This document shows positions 1 to 12,343 of a DNA stretch of 64,000 nt, in pieces. A model generated the notes under the pieces. It was not told the origin of the DNA. It was given only the letters and a program-made list of their open reading frames with translations, and ran no database searches. Made by a program: the position numbers and the translations under genes. Numbering within the stretch: position 1 is the first letter of the stretch; every line of letters begins with the position of its first letter. The stretch is taken from NCBI GenBank assembly GCA_035235625.1, contig CP141145.1:5704001-5768000 (forward strand). The letters run 5' to 3'. The DNA comes from Saururus chinensis. Lineage: Eukaryota > Streptophyta > Magnoliopsida > Piperales > Saururaceae.

Positions 1-34
1 GAGATAACTCGCCCCTCGGAAAATCTCCAGACAT

Positions 35-666
35 CACTACAAATAAAAAGACTTTTAGCAACGCATTTACGTGTCGCTAATAGTCTCATAAGAGTCGTTA
101 ATGATTATTTGTGACGCATAAAAAATGTTGCTATATGTGTTGCGAAAAGTGTCGTCGCTATTGCCTATTAGCGACATAACAAAAGTGTTGCTAATAGTTC
201 ATAATAGCGACGTTTACATATACATCGCAAATAATAAATTATTAGCTACATATAATATACATCGCTATTAATTAATTATTAGCGATGCTTATTTTGTAGC
301 GTCGCTAATGATTAGTTATTAGCGACGTTATTTTATACGTCGTTACTAATAAAACTATTTAAAAAAATTAAAATTACTTATTAGCGATGTTTAGATTTAT
401 ACATCGCTAATTAGTAATTATTAGCGACGTTTATCTCTACGTCGCTAATAAAAAACTATTTTTTAAAAAAAATTAAAAAACTTATTAGTGGCGTATAGCT
501 CTATACGTCACTAATAAGTCTTTATTAGCAACGTTTTAGTATACGTCACTAATAAAATAAATATTTTAAAATTTTTATTTAATGCGTCGCTAATAATATA
601 ATATTAGCGACTCAATAAAGTGAGCTTTAGCGACACTTATATAAGTGTTGCTAAAGACATAATTTT
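35..666 (+). mobile_element. CACTA (En/Spm-type) transposon terminus with subterminal repeat array
   Basis: The stretch opens with CACTACAA, the terminal inverted repeat signature of plant CACTA elements, preceded by a possible 3-bp target copy (CAT, 32-34). Up to about 666 it is packed with short direct and inverted copies of a TTAGCGACGT-like motif and its complement ACGTCGCTAA. In CACTA elements such subterminal arrays bind the transposase (family knowledge). No transposase coding sequence follows and no opposite terminus was found, so this is either one end of a non-autonomous or rearranged element or a remnant. The end assignment is fairly secure; the inner limit is approximate. Confidence 0.7.
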
Positions 667-1129
667 TTTATTAAAAAAATCCCGAGTGGGCCACTGGGCC
701 CACCAGAAAAGGGAGAGGGGGCCGGAGGATGGTGGAAATGAACTAATCAAATTAGTAAACTAGCATGACGAATCAAGCTGAGTAACTAGCAACATTCAAC
801 ATGATAACAAATCAAATTTAGGCTGAAAAGACTAACAAAAATCAGCAAGATATTAACTCAAAGTGAGGCTTACACAACCGACAACATACTACAATACATA
901 AATCAAAATAAGGCTGAGATAGCATGATTAAAATCAACAAGACTTGAATCAGGTTGATGGCTGATATTAAATGATTTAATTCAACAATACATTAATTAGA
1001 TTGAAGGCTGAAATAAGATGTTCTAATTCAGCAAAGTAATGACACTAATTAAGGCAAAACTTGAAATAAAATTTCAGCAATGAGAGGCACTAATTAGAGC
1101 TAAATTATGTGATGAAATCAATAATATAA

Positions 1130-1705
1130 CCACACAAACTAGGGCTGAAAATTATGGATTCAAATATGACTTAAAAGATGTGAAATTAGGCTAACATGTG
1201 TAATCAAAATCAGCAAGGCATGGGAACAAATTAGAGCTAATACTTGTGATCAAAATCAACAAGGTATGGGCATTAATTTGGCCTAACAACCTGATATCAA
1301 ACTTAGAAAAATAGGGCAATAATTATACCTAATAACCATGATTAAAGTCGGCAAGGTTCATGCACAACTCAGGGCTAAACCCTATGTTTATACTCAAAAA
1401 GGTTCATGCACAACTTAGGGCCAAAATTTACGATTAGACATAGCAAAGTTCAAGCATGAATCAGGGCAAGTATGACATCAAAATCATAAAGGTATAAGCA
1501 CAAATCAGGGCACAAACCTGTAATTTAAATGCGGAAAAGTTCATGTACAAATTAGGGCTGAAACCCACGATTAAACTCAGCAAAGTTCATGCATGAATCA
1601 GGGCTAAAACCAATAATTAAACTCAGTAAAGTTCATGCATGAATCAGGGCTAAAACCAATGATTAAACTCAGTAAAGTTCATAAATGAATTAGGGAAAAT
1701 AAATG
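1130..1705. repeat. Degenerate tandem minisatellite, about 46-bp unit
   Basis: The phrase AATCAGGGCTAAAACC followed by TTAAACTCAGTAAAGTTCATG recurs with gradual decay. The last two units (about 1596-1690) are exactly 46 bp apart and nearly identical. Earlier units toward 1130 are more diverged and variable in length. No open reading frame follows the period. It lies within the probable gypsy LTR. Confidence 0.65.
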
Positions 1706-2000
1706 TATTTAAAACCATTCCATTAAGGTCGACCTAGGGCTGAAACACAAAATCCAAATCAGCATGATTATGGGTGTAAAAACTGCACCTACCTCAATCA
1801 GCCCACCTCCAAAGATTCAAGCCCTTCCTCCTATGCCTTTTGCCCTTCAATTCACTCTAAAATGGTTGTTGCTTTCCCCCTTAATGGCTGCTTCTTGTGG
1901 AAAACCTTGATGGGAGAAAGAAGAGAAGGGTAAAGTGGGGGGGGGGGGGGGGGGAGGAGAGAGGAGGTCGAACTAGCCAAAAAAACTCCCCCTCTTTCCC

Positions 2001-2009
2001 GTTTATAAG
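2001..2009 (-). promoter_or_regulatory. TATA-like box of the probable LTR promoter
   Basis: On the minus strand the sequence reads CTTATAAAC, directly downstream of four 25-bp tandem repeats and upstream of a purine-rich leader. The position fits an LTR U3 core promoter. It is supported only by sequence and placement. Confidence 0.4.
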
Positions 2010-2024
2010 AGCCCTCTCCTAATT

Positions 2025-2124
2025 TCTAGTTTTTTTAGAACACTCAATTCCTAGTTTTTTTAGGACTTCCAATTTATAGTTCTTCTAGGACTTCTAATTC
2101 CTAGTTCTTTTAGGACTTTTAATT
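2025..2124. repeat. Four tandem 25-bp repeats
   Basis: Units at 2025-2049, 2050-2074, 2075-2099 and 2100-2124 are each exactly 25 bp, with consensus CCTAGTTYTTTTAGGACTTC followed by YAATT. In the minus-strand LTR reading they lie just upstream of the TATA-like box, where LTR enhancer repeats are usually found. Confidence 0.85.
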
Positions 2125-2819
2125 CGGATAAACGGGCCTTGCGCGATATGTTCAACTTCAAACAACCATATCTCCCTCATCTAAACTCAGATTCGGACGA
2201 TCTTGGTGGTCTAATACCTTAATTTTCACATGGCTGACTTTAGGAATTTAGAAAAATCTGGGACATTACAATTATATTTTTATAACTTAATCCAACTAGA
2301 AAGATTTTTAAGCTAACCATTATGTCAACCAAAAAAAATTATTTATATGCACCCTAATAATTTTTTTAATACCTTATTTTGTTCATAAATTTATAAGGGT
2401 TTAAGGAGTTGTTAAGATACTAAAGTGATTATTGAGGTGCACATAAACACATTTATAAAAAAAACTCCTTGCGTGTGAGTGCAAATATATTCCCCAAGAA
2501 AAAAATTAAGAGCCTCTTCAGCAAGCAAACTGATTAATAACAACACGTGAACAATCAAGGCCTCTCACACCACACAACAACAAAGAGAAAATTAATTAAC
2601 TCTAGATTATAGGCAACCCCCCACACTACACACACAAAAGAAGAAGATAGCACCCAACAAAAAGTTAAAAAGAAAATAAAATAAAATCAACAACCCATAT
2701 CATATTGCACCAAGCAAGAAATTTAACCCACATCACATTGATTGGCAAAGAAATTTAAGAAGCACAAAATGTAGTATATAATATTAATATTTGTTAGAAC
2801 TATGTACAAAGTTGTGTAG

Positions 2820-3170
2820 CACTGGTAAAAAAAGTTCTAACAAATAAGATTAGCATAGATGGAGTATTCATTGGGGAGCTATCAATCAAGTATTTCATAC
2901 TCAGATTATATTACAACTTATTTATTGTCATCGGAAAAATGGGCTTCTAGAGCCTATCTAGTGTTGGTAAGTGTTCAACACATCAAGGGGCATCAATGAC
3001 CTATTCATTGTCATCGGTAAAATGGGCTTCTAGAGCCTATCCATTGTTGATAAATTCAAAACATCAATAGGACGTCAGTGGTCACCGACATCCTAACCGA
3101 CACATTGGTAAGGTGACTGATGGTGCATCGATTCATGAATTTCAAGCATGCTTTTATATCAAATTATATA
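2820..3170 (+). mobile_element. Second CACTA-like terminus with repeated subterminal motif
   Basis: CACTGGTAAAAAAAG at 2820 resembles the end of another CACTA subfamily and is preceded by TAG (2817-2819), a possible 3-bp target copy. Just inside, GTTCTAACAAA (2834-2844) pairs with TTGTTAGAAC (2791-2800) outside it. The phrase GGGCTTCTAGAGCCTATC occurs twice (near 2941 and 3024), each after ATCGGWAAAAT, as a subterminal repeat. No transposase and no matching opposite end are visible. Confidence 0.4.
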
Positions 3171-3226
3171 TTATTTATGAGATATATAGTAGCATAATTT
3201 TTACATATAATAGATGTGTGAATACA

Positions 3227-3230
<4 letters not shown>

Positions 3231-3322
<92 letters not shown>
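3231..3322. repeat. (TA)46 microsatellite
   Basis: A perfect TA dinucleotide run of about 92 bp. Reading frames across it give only alternating Ile/Tyr and are not genes. Confidence 0.97.
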
Positions 3323-3325
<3 letters not shown>

Positions 3326-4402
3326 ATACGCACGTGTGAATAACTTGTAATAGATAGACACTTCTTGACCAAAGCATTTCGACACTCAAGGACAAAAGAT
3401 TATAATGTCTAGTTAGCTCCAAAAGTGAGTCATTTTAGCCACATAGAGGAAGGTTATATTATGAAAAATTATTATGGTCTTCCGGCTGTCTAAAAGTAGG
3501 AATTTGTTTGGAGAGCCGCTCTCCTGGCCTAGGAGATAGGCTTAGATGGAACATAAAATAAAAAGATGAAAGATCCAACATAGAGCAATACTGGAGGTCT
3601 CGTTAATTATAAAATTCGAGAATCTTGACCACTTGGGTCCATAAGCCCTTGTGGACATTCGCTTCATGACGTGGATAGAGCTATGTGATAACTTTAGCAA
3701 AAATTTGAAGTCGAGTTATATGGTATATCACAATCTAGTGAGAGTAGTTCGACCCTAGATTAACTATCGAGTTGTAGAGAACCTTATGTCTCCCTTTCTT
3801 TTAGTTTGGATGTAACTATGAAAAATAAATGTACAAAAGTTGATTTATATTCTATTTTTTATCTATAATTGTAACTTTTGCTTTGCAATCCCATCGAGTA
3901 GATTTGTATATTAGCATCCATTATAGTGCAAGTATTGTAGGAGGAAGTCTTTTGCATCTTGGGTTGGGCAAGCCATAGTGTAAACTCGTCTTGCTACTTA
4001 GGTTTCTCTTTTTCTTTGAGGATTCTTCTTTAAGCACATAAGTCATTAATCAAAGTTGTTGATTGATAGACAAATACCCAATAATAGATTCTATAGCTAT
4101 TTAAATTTGACTTAGATACATGGTGATGTAAATATTATATTTACTCACTTGTATTGGATTGTGAAAATGAGTGATCATACTCCCAAATGGTTTCATTATT
4201 TATTTCAAAAGTTCCTTATTTTAAATTGTTCCGCTGCATCAAGCTCGAAGTTTTCTTGCATATTTTTCAAAAGAAAATATAAAGGCACATGTATATTTAG
4301 GGGCGTGACATGTGAAGAGCTTACCAACAGTACCAAGAATGCACAGATTTGAATATGTGTACTATAGGGAAAAAATTGTCAAAATCTATTATTAGGAAGC
4401 AT
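3323..4402. other. Non-coding, no recognised feature
   Basis: AT-rich sequence without a long reading frame, terminal repeats or RNA-gene-like structure that I can support. The longest frame (4149-4352) lacks any recognisable motif. Confidence 0.5.
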
Positions 4403-5110
4403 GGAAAGCTGTATCGACCAATACGGGGGTTTATTGGCCAATATGCCCCCCACATGAAACCATGATACGTATTGGCCATATCATATCGATACTGCCAATA
4501 TGTATAGATATTTAATTATTTAATTATTTTTTATATTAAAAAAATATTTTTTAAAAAAAAATCAAAAAAAATAATTTTTTTTAAAACAAAAGCATGAATC
4601 AAATTCAACCTCTTCAAAGTTTAAAGATGACAATGTTCTCATTATATTAAAAAAATTATATAAGATCAATACAACTAGGTCCATACAATTTACATAATTA
4701 TTTTTTAAAAATATAGTGTTTTACAATTATGCATTTACTTAAACATCTAATATATAAATTTCTCCAAAATATTTATGCAACTCATATTAAATATCTTATT
4801 TGGTTTCAAAATAAATTAATTTCATAGAGCTTAATATGGGACAAAGGGAATAATAATTTATCCAGGATGAAGGAAGTAATAGTGCATGGTTCTAAAATGA
4901 ATTGATTTTGGAGGACTCATATAAGTTAATACGGCCTTCCATGGTCTTATTATGCTTTAAACGAAGTATTTTAATGATATATTATTAGTTATAATATATT
5001 TTTATGTGTATCAAAGGGTTACAACCATTTTGATGAGTACTAAGCGTATCATCGGCACATACCCATGACCATAGTCATCTATACTGTCATTCGTATCGAT
5101 ACTGCCTTCC
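4403..5110. mobile_element. AT-rich non-autonomous TIR element, copy 1
   Basis: The ends are imperfect inverted repeats: left GGAAAGCTGTATCGACC, right (reverse complement) GGAAGGCAGTATCGATACG. The interior is very AT-rich and matches a second copy at 45593-46331 over most of its length, in the same orientation. Shared landmarks are the AAACYTCTTYRAAG-like block and the AARGGAATAATAAT block. No coding potential and no clear target duplication. It behaves like a MITE; the superfamily is unresolved. Confidence 0.55.
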
Positions 5111-5689
5111 GTGTCAAGAAGTGGATTATATATGGGAGACTCACAAAAAAGTTCAAAAAACATACCTATATTAGGTTATTTGATAGAGCTCATCGACAGA
5201 TTACCAATGGTATCAAGAATGAGTGAGTATGAGTTTCATAGAGCAAAATATAACCTTGTAAAGTGGGAAACAACATAATGTGAAAGTGGGGTCAATGTCA
5301 TGTTAGTAGTCAGGCCATGTAATAGGATATAGGATAGTCATATACATATGAAGTGTAAGAATATATCAAATTACACACAAATCATACACCAATTCAAACT
5401 TAAATATGTTGACATCACAGGAAATTTGAAGGCAATCTATCATCACCCTTGGTGATTTATATAGTAGTATGATATAATTTGATTACTTTAAAAAAATATT
5501 TTCCAAATCAACTCCCTAACCAGAGCCCCATGACCAGCCCACATAAGGCTCTGAACATGGCACAAAAGAGAGAATTGTGTACATAGATAGGGAGCTTCCC
5601 TCTATATACTGGGTTTGGAGCCCTATGTTAGCTAGTCACGGGGCTATGGTCATGAATCCTAATTAGGCTAGATGCACCATTACTTTATG
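5111..5689. other. Non-coding, no recognised feature
   Basis: AT-rich intergenic sequence without supported genes or terminal repeats. Confidence 0.5.
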
Positions 5690-8667
5690 TGTCATGCCCC
5701 GCCACACAAGGTAGTACACGACGCGATACAGCAGAAGACTAACCCATCTTGGGTTCTCATCGAAGTACACAATATGTGTCTTTATGTAAAAGCAAATGAT
5801 GGAAAACAAAAAAGATTAATTAACGATTTTAGTCCAACACAACACCCACATATCTAAAGCTATCACAGGCTATCCAAAGTATAAAATAAAGACAAGTCTA
5901 AGATCATCATATCACATGACAAGTTTAAAACAACCCAAACATCTTGCCCCCTCTTATAGTGCATGCCCATCTTCAAGCTCGATATAAAAACTATCTGGAG
6001 TACCTACATGACACAACATATAGCCCCAAAACAAAACCACAAGCAAAAGAGGGGTGATCTTATCTCAGTAAGGGTTTTAAAATAAAACATAAGCTCATGA
6101 TAACACCACATACATTCTTCTCATAAAAGTCAATTTAAACATGCATCATATATTCATTCTCTACACATGTACATCATGAGATAAATCACATTCTATATAC
6201 ACATTCACACTACCTGTGCATTATAGATTTATTCATAATTTATAACACACATGCACACCCTATGAAATCATTTAAGTTTCATGGTTCATTCACATCCTGT
6301 ATGAAATAAGTATCAATAGTCACATTCACCTTGTATAATTAAGTATAATAAACCACATTTCATCCTGCATATTCAAGTGTAATTATTTTGTACGCATCAT
6401 GTGTAACATAAGCATCATTGTCCCTATACAAATTGTGTCAACAAGTATTATAATCCGTACACATGCATAAGCAATCCGGTGAATGTCTCACAATAGAGAA
6501 AATAACTCTGCTTATCCTGGCTAAAGCACAAGTAGACCTACACACCCTAAAAATCCTAACAAGGAAGTCCGACTTCCTAGAAAAGGAAAACTAGAGTAGT
6601 TTGGGTAAATCCTTAATGGGAAAAGTACCCTCTAATAAGCCACTGCACACAGATAAATCAGCTTGGATTCTCATATCTAGAAAGAATCATCAATTTAACT
6701 TATTATAGCATTTCGCTCTTCTCACCTAGGGAAGAAACTCGTCCTCAAATAAACGTAAAACCCCATCCAATAAATGTAAAACCCTGTCAAATGGACTTAA
6801 AACCCCATCTAATTACAAGTAAACCCGATTCAATAAACTTCTGATGCGACTAATAAGGAAAACTATGTCATCTAATCTATTAACCACTGTTAAACACAAA
6901 TAATCTTCGATTAGAAGTCATTTTTATGTTGCATGCGATATGATACATACGTGAGTAATGTTTAATTAATGTAAGCATAGGTAAACATACTCTAATCAGT
7001 CATAATATGCATGGAACATGGTCCATTTGTGACAAATAGAATCATATAAGTATGAGTAAAAATATACATATATGGTCATGTTCATATTTGAGCTAAAACT
7101 GTGGAACATGGTTCAATTATAATTAATGTGACATGTGCAAGTATTCATAATTTATCATGGTCATAATCTACTAGAATCATGGAGTAAATATGAAGAAATC
7201 ATCAAAATCTTACTTAAAATTGTGCATATACTCATTTATCCCATACTAGCTTAAGGAGATGTTTATGCATAATCACAACATATAACTTGTACATTTTTGG
7301 AAATATAGCAAATAAACTCCAATCAACGTAAAATTTTACACAAACCTACATCATAAGCTTAATTAACATATAAATAAATATCACATAAAAATAAATATAT
7401 ATATTTTTTGTGATTTAATTAATGAGACTATGAAGTTCTACCCTAAATTGCCGACCTTCAATTTACAACTATGCCATTGACTTATCGTGCTCTAAACAAC
7501 TTGAAAGTTTACAACATGCTCATAACACATTTATCAATCCATCATAAAAGGAACTAAGAATCATATATTTTCATCCCCAAACATGCTTCTAAACACGAAA
7601 ATAGAGAGGTTGTATTTCAAAAAATATAATAAATACATGTTATTCTAAAAAATTACAAATATAATCTAGACATGATAATCTATTCTCATAAAATTTGAGA
7701 GCAAAAATAAAAGTAAAAGTATCCAAGATATAGTAGTGAATCCAAATCAGAGAGTTATTTGGGTTGTTTAAACAAGGTGGTGGCCCATTTAAATGGATAG
7801 CCATTCAAATGGCTGGTCGTTCGATTGGCCCACAACAATCAAATGATAAGGACAGAACTGTAAAAATAATCATCTTCTATCTCACAAAATTTACCAAATT
7901 TTTTCTAAAAATAAATAAAAATTCCTAAAACTTTATAAAACCATTATCCAAGTCTAAAATATGATAGATCTAACATTTTTCATGCTTAAACATACAAAAA
8001 TAACTATAAATCATATGTTTTAAATAAATCATCACTACACATCAAAATGAATCGAAAGCTCAAAGAAACCCACAATAATAGCATTTCAAGGAAGAAAACC
8101 TCTTAGAAAGAAAACCACTTACCTCTATCAAGCTTGTGAATCCCTTGAACGAGCTTCAACCTCAAGAAATCCTACCCAGAAATTAGGGCTTTTAATTATC
8201 CTAATCAAAACTAACTAATAGACTCAAATCAACCCAAAAAATTATAAATTTAAAACTTCCTTTGGTTAAAAATAAAAATAACCCAATTAAGGTTCTAAAT
8301 TGGAATTAAAAACCTAATTTTGAGAATCAGACAGAGCTTTTTCATACCCTAGGTCATTTTCCCCTCTGGAGTTACTAACTCGAGGGATGGACCCTTCCAT
8401 TGCGTAGAGTACCCTCGAATTAGCTAAAAATGCCTTTTAAATAGCTCAAACTGGACTTAAAACGACTTAGAACAAGAGAAATGAAGTTTCAAAGGTGTGA
8501 GAGAGAAGAAAAATTGCACAACTACATGTTGTTTATAGCATGTTGAGGCAATTTCCACACTGCCATGTGTGACGTGCATAATGCATGGCGGGGCCGGTCC
8601 ATGTGGCACATGATGTGCAATGCGGCAGCATTGTACGTGTGAAGCATAAGAGCCCCAGATGTCGCAT
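5690..8667 (-). mobile_element. Long LTR-like repeat, copy A
   Basis: The segment is non-coding. It starts on the plus strand with TGTCATGCCCCG, a sequence common at the ends of long Del/Tekay-type gypsy LTRs, and shares a series of collinear blocks with 8668-12343. These are the AGAGGGGTGA block, repeated CATGCATAA-type stretches, GTAAAACCCCATCC, and GATACATACRTGAGTAAT. The two copies are much diverged. The 3' boundary is uncertain; the sequence next to copy B has no certain LTR end. Confidence 0.4.
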
Positions 8668-9380
8668 TGTCATGCCCCGGTGCCCGCCCAACCCGAGCCG
8701 AACCTGGTCTAGGGGCTGGTTGAAGCACACAAGGGCAACTAAATTGCATTGCGGAAGACTTTAATCCCTTAAATAGGGTATTTAACACAAACACAGAATC
8801 GCACACCTTAGTCCTTTGTGTAACAGAAATAAAGTAAAATAAAAGAGGATAATAACTTTAAAATAAATCCTCACCCTCAGCCCACATACATAATATCCTA
8901 AGTTGACACATGGCTCAAATCAAAAAAATTTAGATAAGTCTAAAAGCATTAGAGAAACACGAGTCTAAAACATAATCACCTATACAAAGTGCTCTTTGAA
9001 CATGATAGCATAAATCAGAAGACAAAATAAAGTACTAAGGCATCCGTGCCTACTCCCACGCATATCCCACTCGTCCCTCATATAAGGAATCTGATCAACT
9101 GCATATCATACCATGCAACCCCAAAACAAAACATAGAAAGAGGGGTGAATAAAACTCAGAAAGGTTTGAAATACGATAACATTAATCAAAAAACCACTAC
9201 GTCACATCAACATGGAAATTCAGATCCACATATCACATAGTATCCCTATTTCTGATTAATTTCCTTGACATACCCTATTCAACCATAAGTAATTATCCTA
9301 CATGCAAGTACCTCATACATACTAATCATGAATAATCACATCATGGCATAGCATCCATCCTGCATAATCATCACCTATAA

Positions 9381-9652
9381 CCCGCATGAGAAGTGTCTCT
9401 ACCACACATTCAGATCATTCATAAATATCACATAAACCTGCATGAAAAGTGTCTCAACACACATTTCATATCATACATAAGCACCACATAAACGTGCATG
9501 AGAAGTTTCTAAAAGACATGTTTCAGATCATACGTAAGCACCACATAAAGATGCATGAGAGGTGTCTCTAACACATTCAGATCATGCATAAACTTTACAT
9601 ATATCAACCTGCATATAAAGTGTCTCTAACACACATTTTAGATCTATGCAAG
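9381..9652. repeat. Five tandem units of 56-58 bp
   Basis: Units begin near 9381, 9437, 9493, 9550 and 9608, each with CCTGCATGARAAGTGTCTC followed by CACATTTCAGATCAT and CATAAGCACCACATAAA. Units differ by point changes and one or two base indels. It lies within long LTR-like copy B. Confidence 0.75.
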
Positions 9653-11446
9653 TCGATAAAAACAACCCTATTTAATTTGCCAAAGCATTAAGCAGATCCT
9701 GCACACTCCAAACAATCCCCAATGGGAAAGTTCAAAGGAATTATGCAGTTTGTATATATTCCCTAATAGGGAAAGAACAACCCCTAGTAAGCCGGTGCAC
9801 TGGCTACACTAGCCTAGATTCTCATGGTCCAAATGGTATCAAATAGTGTATCTCCTTATAGCATTGCCAATCTTCTTACCCCGGGGAGGAAACCCGTCCT
9901 TGAGGGACGTAAAACCCCATCCTTGTGGGATGTAGAAACACATCTTTTCAGATGTAAAACCGAATCGATATAAGCCTTCGATCAATTAACCCAACAAGCA
10001 ATTCTCACACAATTGCATCCAATCGACCAACATCGGCTAAACTCGGTAAAATCTCATTTATGATGCATATGACATGATACATACATGAGTAATCTCTGCA
10101 TGAATTCGAATTCATGGAATCGTCTTCCTATCAGCTCCACATGCATCATATCAAGTCATAAATATAAAAAATTACCATGATTACCCCTACATGTGTGTGT
10201 GTTCTTGATAGAATTATTCATCTCTAAGCATATGAACATGCATGATAGATAACATCTTAATATCCTACACACATGCTCTTTAATATCTAATCATGGTTCC
10301 TAACTGAAATCATGAGTGAAAACCATCGAAAATCATCAATCAAGTCAAGTGAAACCTCATGCTAAACCCATGTAAGCATATTCACACCATACTTGAATCT
10401 AGACATAGCACCATCATTCAACCATAATCTAATCACATCATATAAAGACATATTAGTTCATTCTCATGTTATAATTTTGCTGGAATCATACTTAAAACAT
10501 AACGCATCATTCAATCATAGATTCAAGATAAGCAATCCTAACATGTGTAACCAACAACATGCAATTTTACATAATACTTAAATATTCTTCATAATTTCCA
10601 AACATCAATAACATACCCTTCCAATAGATCATTCTAGCTCAAATTACTCAACATGAACGTAAGATAAGATATTTAAGAGTAAAAACTCAAAAATTGACAA
10701 ATTGCGTAAAACCCCCAATCTGCTGTGTTGGCATTCCAATGCCCTACAGGGCCATTTGATCGGCCTGCATCGCCGTTCAATCGCCCTAACGGCAGTTCCT
10801 AGTTCGTCTTCCCCACTTTGAAATCAAAATCGAAACTTCACATACCCTTCATAAAACATCAAATCTCATTCTCAAACTTCATGATAATCAAATTAATGCT
10901 TATAGAACATCAAATCTAGCCATTATTAAACAAAAAGCTAAAGAAATTTCATCAAAGATTAAACTTTTCTCAAATCGCCATTAAAGCTCATAAACATAGA
11001 ACCCACTTCAAAACTCTATTAAACTTAAATCTGAAATCAGAGCATTGTTTAGGACCAAAGCTCTTACCTTCAACAACCTTTCTTACTCGAAATGGCTCCT
11101 CTAACTCCTTCAAAACCTACCCAACACATGATTTTTATCAATACCTTCACAAAACCAATTTAAAACATCTAAATCTTTTAAAAAACCTTATATCTAGGGT
11201 TCAAGAAGCTTAAAAATAAAATTCTCATCATTAGGTTTTGAAATCAAAATCCAAATCAGTAGTTTTTGAGTAAAAATCGAGATTAATCCAAAGCAAATGA
11301 AGGGATTTGAAAGATTCAAGAAAAACCCTAGATTTAAGCAAATTCATACCTTAATCTCTTTCTCTATTAGGAAAATGGGGATTAGGCTCCTAAGCTCTAG
11401 GTCTCAGCTCCAGCTCTTTCCTAATTGGGAAAGTGGCTGGGCTTTT

Positions 11447-11456
11447 CCTTTTATAG
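11447..11456 (-). promoter_or_regulatory. TATA box of LTR-like copy B
   Basis: On the minus strand the sequence reads CTATAAAAGG, a canonical plant TATA box, inside the 3.7-kb LTR-like repeat. No transcript evidence is available. Confidence 0.4.
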
Positions 11457-12343
11457 TGAAGGGTGGGGTAGACCTAATAGGTTTGTGGGGTATAAATAAG
11501 ATTTATAACTAAAAATAGATAAACTTGCTTAATTAAACCCAAATTGAAGACTAAAAATTTTGAAATAATTATTTTTTATCTTAGGTTATTAGGATTATTT
11601 AGGGCTATAAATTTAAATTTTGGATGTGGGGCCCACGTGGGTCTTGCCCCTTAACTTTTTGGAAAAAATAATAAAAATTCCAAAATTTTTAGAAAAACTC
11701 CAAATGACTTAAATCCACTTAAAAACCATAAATGTGAAGAAATTTTTGGTTAAACCTTTGTTAACCACTTTAATTTTAAAAATAGTCCAAAATTGATCAA
11801 AATTGACATTAAACTACACAATAGCAATTAAATAGAATAAAATAAATTGATTCAAGTTTAAGGAAGTTATACACACGGTTCGCATTGCACATCACTTATG
11901 CATCACATTGATGCATCGCCTGTCATCAGTGCTACTGCCAGTCTGACACAATAAATCCCTTCTAATTTTTTTGCAAAAAAATTAAAAACTTTAAATGTGC
12001 ATAACTTTCTCTCTCGAACTCCAATTCACGAATTCTTGGTACAGTTGGGCTCATATTGATGAGTTATACAAAATTAGACCTCACATGGGTCGGCTATCCC
12101 ACACTTTACATGTGGGTTCCACCCATGTGGCTCACTTCCCAATGCCTTAACTTTTGATCCCAATATTTGATTTGTGCGATTCAAAGCTCGTAATGCTCGT
12201 TTTTCATAGCTCTACAGAAAGCCTTACCAAATAAACACCTCTAAATAATTTAAAATCACTAAAAATTCAAAAAGTAGCTTTATTAAAGGCGTAAAATCAT
12301 ACCTAAAAATTCACAGTCATTATACACTGTCAAGCACATAACA

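Larger units (their letters stand above)
720..2270 (-). mobile_element. Probable Ty3/gypsy LTR, minus strand, inner boundary unclear
   Basis: Read on the minus strand, the sequence begins at 2270 with TGTAATGTCCCAGATTTTTC, a start typical of long Del/Tekay-type plant LTRs. It continues through four tandem 25-bp repeats (2124-2025), a TATA-like box (CTTATAAAC, 2009-2001) and a purine-rich stretch with a G homopolymer near 1938-1953. This order fits U3 enhancer repeats, core promoter and transcribed leader. There is no coding sequence and the opposite LTR end was not located; the CACTA end at 35-666 may interrupt it. The call rests on the terminus and promoter layout. Confidence 0.45.
8668..12343 (-). 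mobile_element. Long LTR-like repeat, copy B
   Basis: It begins TGTCATGCCCCGG and ends CACATAACA, so it has TG...CA termini and a length of about 3.7 kb, within the range of plant Del/Tekay LTRs. On the minus strand a CTATAAAAGG box (about 11456-11447) sits some 0.9 kb from the right terminus, consistent with an LTR promoter. Homologous blocks are shared with copy A. No target duplication (CGCAT versus TGCAG) and no coding sequence, so it could be a solo LTR or part of a nested element. Confidence 0.42.

Noticed and set aside
3175..3422. Ile/Tyr repeat reading frames
   Set aside because: Produced by the (TA)46 microsatellite.
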